The notes under the pieces are model-generated. The model worked only from the letters and a program-made list of their open reading frames with translations. It was not told where the DNA came from and ran no database searches. From positions 27,219,906 through 27,283,905 of the forward strand of contig CP137668.1 of the NCBI GenBank assembly GCA_037976565.1: a DNA stretch of 64,000 nt, written 5' to 3'. The stretch's first letter is position 1; each line of letters begins with the position of its first letter. The position numbers and the translations under genes were made by a program. Positions 36,195 through 47,300 of the stretch are shown here, one piece after another. Origin of the DNA: Mesocentrotus franciscanus. Lineage: Eukaryota > Echinodermata > Echinoidea > Camarodonta > Strongylocentrotidae.

Positions 36195-36560
36195 ATAGAG
36201 TACCAAAGCTGTGACATCATAAGCATCTATTTTTAGAATTTCTCAATTTGAACTTCATTTTCGAAAGAGCATCAAAAATAATGTCCGATTGTTGAAAACC
36301 AAATAGATTTCAATAGGATATCACTGTTATTTTGCTCTGGTTCGTAATGTTATGAACCAGAGCAAAATAACAGTGATTTCCTATTGAAATAAATTCATTC
36401 GGATGGGCATATCTCAGCAAATATTCTGAACATATTCAATTGGTGTTCAACATTAGGACATTATTTTTTATGCTCTTTCGGAAAATGAAGTTTGAATTTG
36501 GAAACTCTAAAAAAGTTTTTTGATGACATCACACTTGACCACTCTATAAGGCTCTGTACT
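36195..36560. mobile_element. Long imperfect foldback element
   Basis: A perfect inner hairpin ATTTTGCTCTGGTTC / GAACCAGAGCAAAAT (36329-36368, 10-nt loop) is extended outward on both sides by imperfect arms: TTTCAATAGGA...TCACTGTTAT with its complement, then the CATTTTCGAAAGAGCAT block and TGACATCA near each end. This fits a MITE-like foldback. Only the right half is present in copy B (41736-41955). Confidence 0.8.
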
Positions 36561-38379
36561 TTAACTGCTCCAGACATAACCAGACTGGCAGAGCTAATGT
36601 AGGCTCTGCTTAAGGAATTGTTGTAAAGTGTCAACTGCAGACTAGACTGAATATATCATCAAGCTGATTATCCTACAAGAGCTTGTATCAATCCGTACTT
36701 CAAGAACAACATTGCTTCTAACGTTCATTTTGATATGCTACAATTGTTGATGTATGCGGTTCCGAAATGCAGAGTACCTTGGCAGTGGTGGGGTAACGCT
36801 ATTTGCACTACATGTACATTCCTTACCATCAAATTGAAAACATAGTAATATACTAAACTACTATTGATTATGACTTTATAATACAACACCCCCACCTTGA
36901 TTTATATAGTTCAAGGACTATGTATCTGAATCTTGATCCATCACCATCAAAAGTTGACATATTCATGAAGTAGCATGTCCCAACTCTTTATATTCCCTAC
37001 AACCTACAGAAATTGGTGAATTATTATTGTATTCAATTTCAACATATCACTATTCCAAAGGCATTTTTGAACGTTTAGAATGGATCCATGCACAGTCCAA
37101 CAATGGTCCAGCGAAATATATTCAACTAATGCATTAAAAAAATGCTCATTTGTTTGCCAAAACGATTTGATCCAATTTACACAGCTGCCATTAAATGTGA
37201 ATCTGAGTAAACATAAATACAAAAAACCGTGAATCTGAGTGAGGTACACAACAGATGCGATATTCAGAGCAATAATATAATACCAAATACCAAGAATAAT
37301 ATGGTTTCATAACAGATATGAATATAAGTGCACTACAATCAAGAATTTGATACTAATAGTGCTTTTTAACTAATGACATTTCCACAGATCCAGAATAATC
37401 AATGGAATATTTTATGGTTAACATTTACAACCATTCCTATTTCATTTTAATGGGAGTTGTAAGAACCACAAGTGCATACACTTATTTTTTAGAAGGAAAG
37501 TACTCTACAAATACATGCAAGGTCAAGTTGTATCTTGTTTTTATTATCATAACATTAGATGTAATTATAAGATGATGAAGCGGATCCTAATCAAATGATT
37601 GGTTGAGAGCATACACGTGACCAAGCATTTATTTTGCCTCACACATAATTTTACTAATGACCTGTCATAAGTAAATACTTATGATTGGTCATTGACACAT
37701 CATATTATAAAACAGATAAAACATCATCTTATAAAACAAATAATACACATCATTTTGTTCGGGCATTGGTAAAATTACCCACACTCGGTACCTTTGAAAC
37801 AGTCCAAACACTCTCTATCGCTATCGCCTCGGGCGTTGTAGACTGTTCTAACTAATGCCCTCACTGCTGTGTATTATTTGTATAATAAAGAACCTTTGTA
37901 TTATCTCTCTGCAAATGAACAAGTGAATTCTGGGATGCCAGTTGCCCAATTTGTGGTAATACACATATGTTTCCATGTTGAAATGTCAAGCTAATGAGAA
38001 CTATCTAATAGCAAACAAAAGTGACATAAATCAAGAGTGAATAGGAATGATAGAATCTTTCTGCCTGAAACTTTACAATATCACTCTTCAGGCACATACA
38101 TTTTACATACAATTTCTTTCACACTTTCCCCTTTCCTAACAGAATTCAAAAGTATCTTCAACTTTTTCCGGGAGGTTCAGAAAGTGAAAGACATTATCAG
38201 CTCAAGGATAAGTACGAAATACAACCCTCAAGACCCTGCTAAAGTAGAAGTAATTCCTTACTGTAATGATCATGGAAGGCAATTTTCAATGATGAAGATG
38301 CAAAATTAGTAGTATCTCAAATTACCCTGCTATAATTATCATGTTGGTTTTCATTTTGCAGCCAAAGAGTACTCCCGAG

Positions 38380-38505
38380 TTAATCTTCAATCAGGTGCTT
38401 GATGGACTCTAAGAACGTGGCTCTCTGGGGTTTCTCGTCTGCTGGGCGGTTGTAGGGTGTCCATACAGGCTCACCAACGAACAAACGCTTGGCCTTCACA
38501 TAATT
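38380..38505 (-). CDS. ADI1: ADI1 exon 4, copy A (duplicate)
   Basis: Identical coding sequence to copy B exon 4, ending in TAA. There is a one-base difference just beyond the stop (CCGAG versus CCGGAG on the plus strand). Confidence 0.9.
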   Translation of the reverse strand, partial: NYVKAKRLFVGEPVWTPYNRPADEKPQRATFLESIKHLIED

Positions 38506-41500
38506 CTGCATATTTAAAGGATGAAAATGAAAATACTAGTTTCAAAACTTCCCATTTGGAGGTGACTTCACTTAGTATGTCTCAAAATTAAATTTAGTCT
38601 TAGTCTGAAACTAAATCATTTCACATTCGAGTCTCTGCATTACGTGATCCGACAAATGCTCCGGTGACAACTGCCTCATGCTTTGCTTTGTCAAAGGTAT
38701 AGGGTTAGCGCTGCAATAAGGCTTTTGGTTGGGCTTAGAGTGTGGGTTTAGGTAAGGTATAGTGTTGGGTGGGTCCAGGGTCAAAGTAAGGAATTTAATA
38801 AGTGTGGGAAATTGACTGTGGAGCTGCCACAGGTGCGTGTGTCCTACATCCATATAGTAATAATAATAGTAATGATGATAATAATAATAGTAATGATGAT
38901 AATAATAATAATAACAATCATCATCATCATCATCATAATAATAATAATAATAATAATAATAATATGCCTTGGTTACCCAGGATACCCTCATCATTATCAA
39001 TACTGTTCTCCCTGGGGCCCTGCAATCATATCATTACCCCAGCTTTAACACAGCTGATAAGGCACACCAGCATTCAAGGAATTTCTTCCTACTGGGTACC
39101 CATTTACTACACCTGGGTGGAGAGTGGCAAACATAGATTAATATCTTGCCAAAGGACATTAGTGCCGCAGCGGGACTTGAACCATGAGCCATGTGATTCA
39201 CAGTCAAACAACGTATCCACTAGACTGCAACACCTCTACTGCAATAAGGATGCTACTAGATGTTGACTACTCACATTGGTGTCCAGAGTGAAGCGATGGT
39301 AGATGCCGGCTGGAAGAACGAAGAAGAGCCCTTTGGTGAATTTCATGCGGACCCAGCGCTCCTTGAAATCCCTGAAGTCAAAGTATCCACTCCCATCGAG
39401 ACAGAATCGAATCTCCTCGTCCAAATGAAGATGTTCTTCAAAGAACGTCTTGATCTGCTCAGATGTGAGAGAGAAATACAGACAAAATACAAAAGTGCTT
39501 CATTTCATCAGAAAGGACTGGTCAGTGGTCACTAGTCACATACAGTATCAATGATTGGATAATGATGACAATAAACCTGGGGCCATATTATCTAAACTTG
39601 TATATATTCTGTCTTCTGTTGATTGTCACAACAAGAATAAAACTGTGCAGTATTTATAAATACTTATCACCGGTGCTTGTGCAGATGCCTATCAAATCGG
39701 TATGCGTACGCTGCAAGCTTTGCACAGAAATTAACCAATGACTCGTCATCATTTAGATTTGCTAACATAAAATTTACATGTACATGTACCATAGTTTTCT
39801 GAAAACCACTCCTGGTCTATTGCTAGACGAGAGATTCCAATCGAACAGTACAGTATGCTTAAAATAAAGTGTTTCTTATTGATGAGTAAAAAATAATTAA
39901 AATGATCCAATGGGATCAATTGCCAACAATGCTATTTGGGAATCTATATGAACATGTAGAGCATACAGTTTTAATTTCTTTTAAATAGCATTTTTATATA
40001 AAAGAGATAATGCAATATCAAATATCAAAATGTCACTGGAAATTATGTTGAATTCACTAGATAAGAAATTAACTTCTCAGGGAATTTACTTTTGTGGATG
40101 TCCATGTGGGCCTTTTTTATAAAACTCTTTTCACCCCTTATTGTTCTGTAACTATGAACAATTTAAACCATCTGAACCATCTCCACAGATCCAGAATATT
40201 TGAAAAGGGGACACAATGGTACAATTCAGAAAAAAAGTTCATTAGCAATCCAGGGCTACTGGGTGCCTTTTTCCCCTAAACTTTTATGACAAAAACACAT
40301 CAGATTGTTAGGTTGTTGACTTATTTTTGCCAAGCCACACAAACAAAAATGTTAATATCCAGTTTACCTTCTCTTCATAGTTAGGAAGCTTCTCTTTCGT
40401 GATGGTAATCTCATCATCATAATTATAGCCACGCTCAGTCCTGACCTTCTTGTAAGTTGGATCATTCTCATAGTCATCAGGATTTACCTACACACAAAAC
40501 AAAATTAAAAGTTGTATGCAGAGGCGGCGCTAAGATTTTGTATAAGTGGTGGGGGAGGGCAATAGACCATTTTTGTAATCAAATCAAATTTAATGCATAA
40601 ATCTGTGTTACATGTAAGTGCCATGTCACAAATTATTTCATTAACCTGTTACAAATAATTGTATTTCAATATTCTGAATGCAAATTGCATATATAATTTT
40701 TTGCTAGGTACTATAGGTAGGACAAACATTATGGCTTGTCCTACATTACAACACGGAATGTATGCAATTAGCATTCTGACTATTGAAATACAACTATTCG
40801 TAACAGATGAATTAAATGATTTGAAACGAGGCACTTAAAGAGAAAGACCAGTTCTGGTCATGCGATTGCATTGTGAAAGAAACGTTGTGGAATCGATCAG
40901 AAAAGGTTGATCATCTAGCATATAAGTATTGGTGTGTACTGCAAGGTTCTGGAATCATCAAAATGATAAGAAATTTGGCCAAGTCTTGGTAAAGTTACAA
41001 GCACTGTACACAGAAAGATGTATATGGGACTACGCGACCACGCGCGATATCTATTTGGTCCCAATAGATATAATAATTTACCAAATATATCAATGAGTAG
41101 GCGGTTTCCGACTTTCCCGGCAAAATTTGTATCATCACGTATTAGTCAAAACATATTCTTTCACATGATTGGTAATGAGAGCTTCCATTTCATTTTTTGA
41201 GAGAGGCGTTTCCAAAACTGGTCTTTACCTTTAACNNNNNNNNNNNNNNNNNNNNNNNNNNNNNNNNNNNNNNNNNNNNNNNNNNNNNNNNNNNNNNNNN
41301 NNNNNNNNNNNNNNNNNNNNNNNNNNNNNNNNNNNNNNNNNNNNNNNNNNNNNNNNNNNNNNNNNNNNNNNNNNNNNNNNNNNNNNNNNNNNNNNNNNNN
41401 NNNNNNNNNNNNNNNNNNNNNNNNNNNNNNNNNNNNNNNNNNNNNNNNNNNNNNNNNNNNNNNNNNNNNNNNNNNNNNNNNNNNNNNNNNNNNNNNNNNN

Positions 41501-44345
41501 NNNNNNNNNNNNNNNNNNNNNNNNNNNNNNNNNNNNNNNNNNNNNNNNNNNNNNNNNNNNNNNNNNNNNNNNNNNNNNNNNNNNNNNNNNNNNNNNNNNN
41601 NNNNNNNNNNNNNNNNNNNNNNNNNNNNNNNNNNNNNNNNNNNNNNNNNNNNNNNNNNNNNNNNNNNNNNNNNNNNNNNNNNNNNNNNNNNNNNNNNNNN
41701 NNNNNNNNNNNNNNNNNNNNNNNNNNNNNNNNNNNATTTTGCTCTGGTTCGTAATGTTATGAACCAGAGCAAAATAACAGTGATTTCCTATTGAAATAAA
41801 TTCATTCGGATGGGCATATCTCAGCAAATATTCTGAACATATTCAATTGGTGTTCAACATTAGGACATTATTTTTTATGCTCTTTCGGAAAATGAAGTTT
41901 GAATTTGGAAACTCTAAAAATAGTTTTTTGATGACATCACACTTGACCACTCTATAAGGCTCTGTACTTTAACTGCTCCAGACATAACCAGACTGGCAGA
42001 GCTAATGTAGGCTCTGCTAAGGAATTGTTGTAAAGTGTCAACTGCAGACTAGACTGAATATATCATCAAGCTGATTATCCTACAAGAGCTTGTATCAATC
42101 CGTACTTCAAGAACAACATTGCTTCTAACGTTCATTTTGATATGCTACAATTGTTGATGTATGCGGTTCCGAAATGCAGAGTACCTTGGCAGTGGTGGGG
42201 CGCTATTTGCACTACATGTACATTCCTTACCATCAAATTGAAAACATAGTAATATACTAAACTACTATTGATTATGACTTTATAATACAACACCCCACCA
42301 CCTTGATTTATATAGTTCAAGGACTATGTATCTGAATCTTGATCCATCACCATCAAAATTGACATATATTCATGAAGTAGCATGTCCCAACTCTTTATAT
42401 TCCTACAACCTACAGAAATTGGTGAATTATTATTGTATTCAATTTCAACATATCACTATTCAAAGGCATTTTTGAGCGTTTAGAATGGATTCATCATTCA
42501 TGCACAGTCCAACAATGGACTAACGAAATATATTCAACTAATGCATTAAAAAAATGCTCATTTGTTTGCCAAAACGATTTGATCCAATTTACACAGCTGC
42601 CATTAAATGTGAATCTGAGTAAACATAAATACAAAAACTGTGAATCTGAGTGAGGTACACAACAGATGCGATATTCAGAGCAATAATATAATACCAAATA
42701 CCAAGAATAATATGGTTTCATAACAGATATGAATATAAGTGCACTACAATCAAGAATTTGATACTAATAGTGCTTTTTAACTAATGACATTTCCACAGAT
42801 CCAGAATAATCAATGGAATATTTTATGGTTAACATTTACAACCATTCCTATTTCATTTTAATGGGAGTTGTAAGAACCACAAGTGCATACACTTATTTTT
42901 TTAGAAGGAAAGTACTCTACAAATACATGCAAGGTCAAGTTGTATCTTGTTTTTATTATCATAACATTAGATGTAATTATAAGATGATGAAGCGGATCCT
43001 AATCAAATGATTGGTTGAGAGCGTACACGTGACCAAGCATTTATTTTGCCTCACACATAATTTTACTAATGACCTGTCATAAGTAAATACTTATGATTGG
43101 TCATTGACACATCATATTATAAAACAGATAAAACATCATCTTATAAAACAAATAATACACATCATTTTGTTCGGGCATTGGTAAAATTACCCACACTCGG
43201 TACCTTTGAAACAGTCCAAACACTCTCTATCGCTATCGCCTCGGGCGTTGTAGACTGTTCTAACTAATGCCCTCACTGCTGTGTATTATTTGTATAATAA
43301 AGAACCTTTGTATTATCTCTCTGCAAATGAACAAGTGAATTCTGGGATGCCAGTTGCCCAATTTGTGATAATACACATATGTTTTCCATGTTGAAATGTC
43401 AAGCTAATGAGAACTATCTAATAGCAAACAAAAGTGACATAAATCAAGAGTGAATAGGAATGATAGAATCTTTCTGCCTGAAACTTTACAATATCACTCT
43501 TCAGGCACTTCATACATTTTACATACAATTTCTTTCACACTTTCCCCTTTCCTAACAGAATTCAAAAGAATCTTCAACTTTTTCCGGGAGGTTCAGAAAG
43601 TGAAAGACATTATCAGCTCAAGGATAAGTACGAAATACAACCCTCAAGACCCTGCTAAAGTAGAAGTAATTCCTTACTGTAATGATCATGGAAGGCAATT
43701 TTCAATGATGAAGATGCAAAATTAGTAGTATCTCAAATTACCCTGCTATAATTATCATGTTGGTTTTCATTTTGCAGCCAAAGAGTACTCCCGGAGTTAA
43801 TCTTCAATCAGGTGCTTGATGGACTCTAAGAACGTGGCTCTCTGGGGTTTCTCGTCTGCTGGGCGGTTGTAGGGTGTCCATACAGGCTCACCAACGAACA
43901 AACGCTTGGCCTTCACATAATTCTGCATATTTAAAGGATGAAAATGAAAATACTAGTTTCAAAACTTCCCATTTGGAGGTGACTTCACTTAGTATGTCTC
44001 AAAATTAAATTTAGTCTTAGTCTGAAACTAAATCATTTCACATTCGAGTCTCTGCATTACGTGATCCGACAAATGCTCCGGTGACAACTGCCTCATGCTT
44101 TGCTTTGTCAAAGGTATAGGGTTAGCGCTGCAATAAGGCTTTTGGTTGGGCTTAGAGTGTGGGTTTAGGTAAGGTATAGTGTTGGGTGGGTCCAGGGTCA
44201 AAGTAAGGAATTTAATAAGTGTGGGAAATTGACTGTGGAGCTGCCACAGGTGCGTGTGTCCTACATCCATATAGTAATAATAATAGTAATGATGATAATA
44301 ATAGTAATGATGATAATAATAACAATAACAATCATCATCATCATC

Positions 44346-44378
<33 letters not shown>

Positions 44379-47300
44379 TGCCTTGGTTACCCAGGATACC
44401 CTCATCATTATCAATACTGTTCTCCCTGGGGCCCTGCAATCATATCATTACCCCAGCTTTAACACAGCTGATAAGGCACACCAGCATTCAAGGAATTTCT
44501 TCCTACTGGGTACCCATTTACTACACCTGGGTGGAGAGTGGCAAACATAGATTAATATCTTGCCAAAGGACATTAGTGCCGCAGCGGGACTTGAACCATG
44601 AGCCATGTGATTCACAGTCAAACAACGTATCCACTAGACTGCAACACCTCTACTGCAATAAGGATGCTACTAGATGTTGACTACTCACATTGGTGTCCAG
44701 AGTGAAGCGATGGTAGATGCCGGCTGGAAGAACGAAGAAGAGCCCTTTGGTGAATTTCATGCGGACCCAGCGCTCCTTGAAATCCCTGAAGTCAAAGTAT
44801 CCACTCCCATCGAGACAGAATCGAATCTCCTCGTCCAAATGAAGATGTTCTTCAAAGAACGTCTTGATCTGCTCAGATGTGAGAGAGAAATACAGACAAA
44901 ATACAAAAGTGCTTCATTTCATCAGAAAGGACTGGTCAGTGGTCACTAGTCACATACAGTATCAATGATTGGATAATGATGACAATAAACCTGGGGCCAT
45001 ATTATCTAAACTTGTATATATTCTGTCTTCTGTTGATTGTCACAACAAGAATAAAACTGTGCAGTATTTATAAATACTTATCACCGGTGCTTGTGCAGAT
45101 GCCTATCAAATCGGTATGCGTACGCTGCAAGCGTTGCACAGAAATTAACCAATGACTCGTCATCATTTAGATTTGCTAACATAAAATTTACATGTACATG
45201 TACCATAGTTTTCTGAAAACCACTCCTGGTCTATTGCTAGACGAGAGATTCCAATCGAACAGTACAGTATGCTTAAAATAAAGTGTTTCTTATTGATGAG
45301 TAAAAAATAATTAAAATGATCCAATGGGATCAATTGCCAACAATGCTATTTGGGAATCTATATGAACATGTAGAGCATACAGTTTTAATTTCTTTTAAAT
45401 AGCATTTTTATATAAAAGAGATAATGCAATATCAAATATCAAAATGTCACTGGAAATTATGTTGAATTCACTAGATAAGAAATTAACTTCTCAGGGAATT
45501 TACTTTTAATGTGGATTTCCATGTGGGCCTTTTTTATAAAACTCTTTTCACCCCTTATTGTTCTGTATTAAACTATGAACAATTTAAACCATCTGAACCA
45601 TCTCCACAGATCCAGAATACCGGTATTTGAAAAGGGGAGACACAATGGTACAATTCAGAAAAAAAGTTCATTAGCAATCCAGGGCTACTGGGTGCCTTTT
45701 TCCCCTAAACTTTTATGACAAAAACACATCAGATTGTTACATGTAGGTTGTTGACTTATTTTTGCCAAGCCACACAAACAAAAATGTTAATATCCAGTTT
45801 ACCTTCTCTTCATAGTTAGGAAGCTTCTCTTTCGTGATGGTAATCTCATCATCATAATTATAGCCACGTTCAGTCCTGACCTTCTTGTAAGTTGGATCAT
45901 TCTCATAGTCATCAGGATTTACCTACACACAAAACAAAATTAAAAGTTGTATGCAGAGGCGGCGCTAAGATTTTGTATAAGTGGTGGGGGAGGGCAATAG
46001 ACCATTTTTGTAATCAAATCAAATTTAATGCATAAATCTGTGTTACATGTACATGTAAGTGCCATGTCACAAATTATTTCATTAACCTGTTACAAATAAT
46101 TGTATTTCAATATTCTGAATGCAAATTGCATATATAAATTTTTGCTAGGTACTATAGGTAGGACAAACATTATGGCTTGTCCTACATTACAACACGGAAT
46201 GTATGCAATTAGCATTCTGACTATTGAAATACAACTATTCGTAACAGATGAATTAAATGATTTGAAACGAGGCACTTAAAGAGAAAGACCAGTTCTGGTC
46301 ATGCGATTGCATTGTGAAAGAAACGTTGTGGAATCGATCAGAAAAGGTTGATCATCTAGCATATAAGTATTGGTGTGTACTGCAAGGTTCTGGAATCATC
46401 AAAATGATAAGAAATTTGGCCAAGTCTTGGTAAAGTTACAAGCACTGTACACAGAAAGATGTATATGGGACTACGCGACCACGTGCGCGATATCTATTTG
46501 GTCCCAATAGATATAATAATTTACCAAATATATCAATGAGTAGGCGGTTTCCGACTTTCCGGCAAAATTTGTATCATCACGTATTACTCAAAACATATTC
46601 TTTCACATGATTGGTAATGAGAGCTTCCATTTCATTTTTTTGAGAGAGGGGCGTTTCCAAAACTGGTCTTTACCTTTAACAAAGATTTGTGCAATTTGAT
46701 TACATTACGAAAATGGCCTAGGTATTCTCAAGAAATTCTGACAAGCCAAAATAGTCATCAGATCATCAGAAATTGATCTCTTGGACTTTCGGCCTGAAGA
46801 AGCTTGACCTTGATCACTCAGGCACAGGTTGGGGTGTCAATATAAACAGAATGGCTATAGGGGACTAACTAGGGTTGATGGCTATGGATAAGCATGCATA
46901 CAGTCTGTATGCCAAGAAGTACAGAAGAATTCAGTATAAAGTGTGTTCAGTTTTGAATATTTGTAAACCCTTTTTTGCTACATGTAACTGTTTATGCTGT
47001 TTCATTGGGATCAAGAGACAATTTTTTTTTTTTTAAATATTGTATAAAATATATATTCTTTGGGTCTACCTGGAATGAATATTAAATTCATACACTGTAC
47101 AGTTTCCAAATGTAATGTACAATGTAGTCCAAGGATCAAAATATTATGTAAAAATAATCTTTTAGCTGTGTCATTGTTGTTGTAAACGTGATTTCATGTG
47201 ATGCATTCAGAACAAAGTAGACAAGTCTAAATAATCTGCAGGTCCACATACATGTACAGTTGTAAGTACTGGTTATTGTTGTATGGGGATTTCTTGAAAA

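Larger units (their letters stand above)
36329..41235. repeat. ~4.9-kb duplication, copy A (left of gap)
   Basis: Nearly identical to 41736-46680 across ADI1 exons 2-4, their introns and the same SINE and MITEs. Differences are scattered substitutions and small indels, some of them ACATGT length changes. It ends at 41235, one base after the TTAA of a MITE and directly at the N run. Confidence 0.95.
41736..46680. repeat. ~4.9-kb duplication, copy B (right of gap)
   Basis: Begins directly after the N run inside a hairpin (ATTTTGCTCTGGTTC...), matching position 36329 in copy A. It ends at the MITE right end (46679) and continues into unique ADI1 intron 1. Confidence 0.95.

Noticed and set aside
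38037..38309. 90-codon frame [19 protein letters not shown] (and copy at 43450)
   Set aside because: Lies just beyond the ADI1 stop on the opposite strand and is present only because the block is duplicated; the copies differ by an indel and no family was recognised.
38802..39266. 154-codon Asn/His-rich frame (and its copy at 44219)
   Set aside because: It is a SINE plus its trinucleotide tail read in the antisense direction.
39260..39535. 91-codon plus-strand frame [20 protein letters not shown] (and copy at 44674)
   Set aside because: Antisense shadow of ADI1 exon 3.
41161..41827. Open frames across 41236-41735
   Set aside because: They run through N bases of the assembly gap.
36329..46680. 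True tandem duplication of ADI1
   Set aside because: Not excluded, but the 500-N gap, single exon 1 and allele-like differences make misplaced haplotypes more likely.
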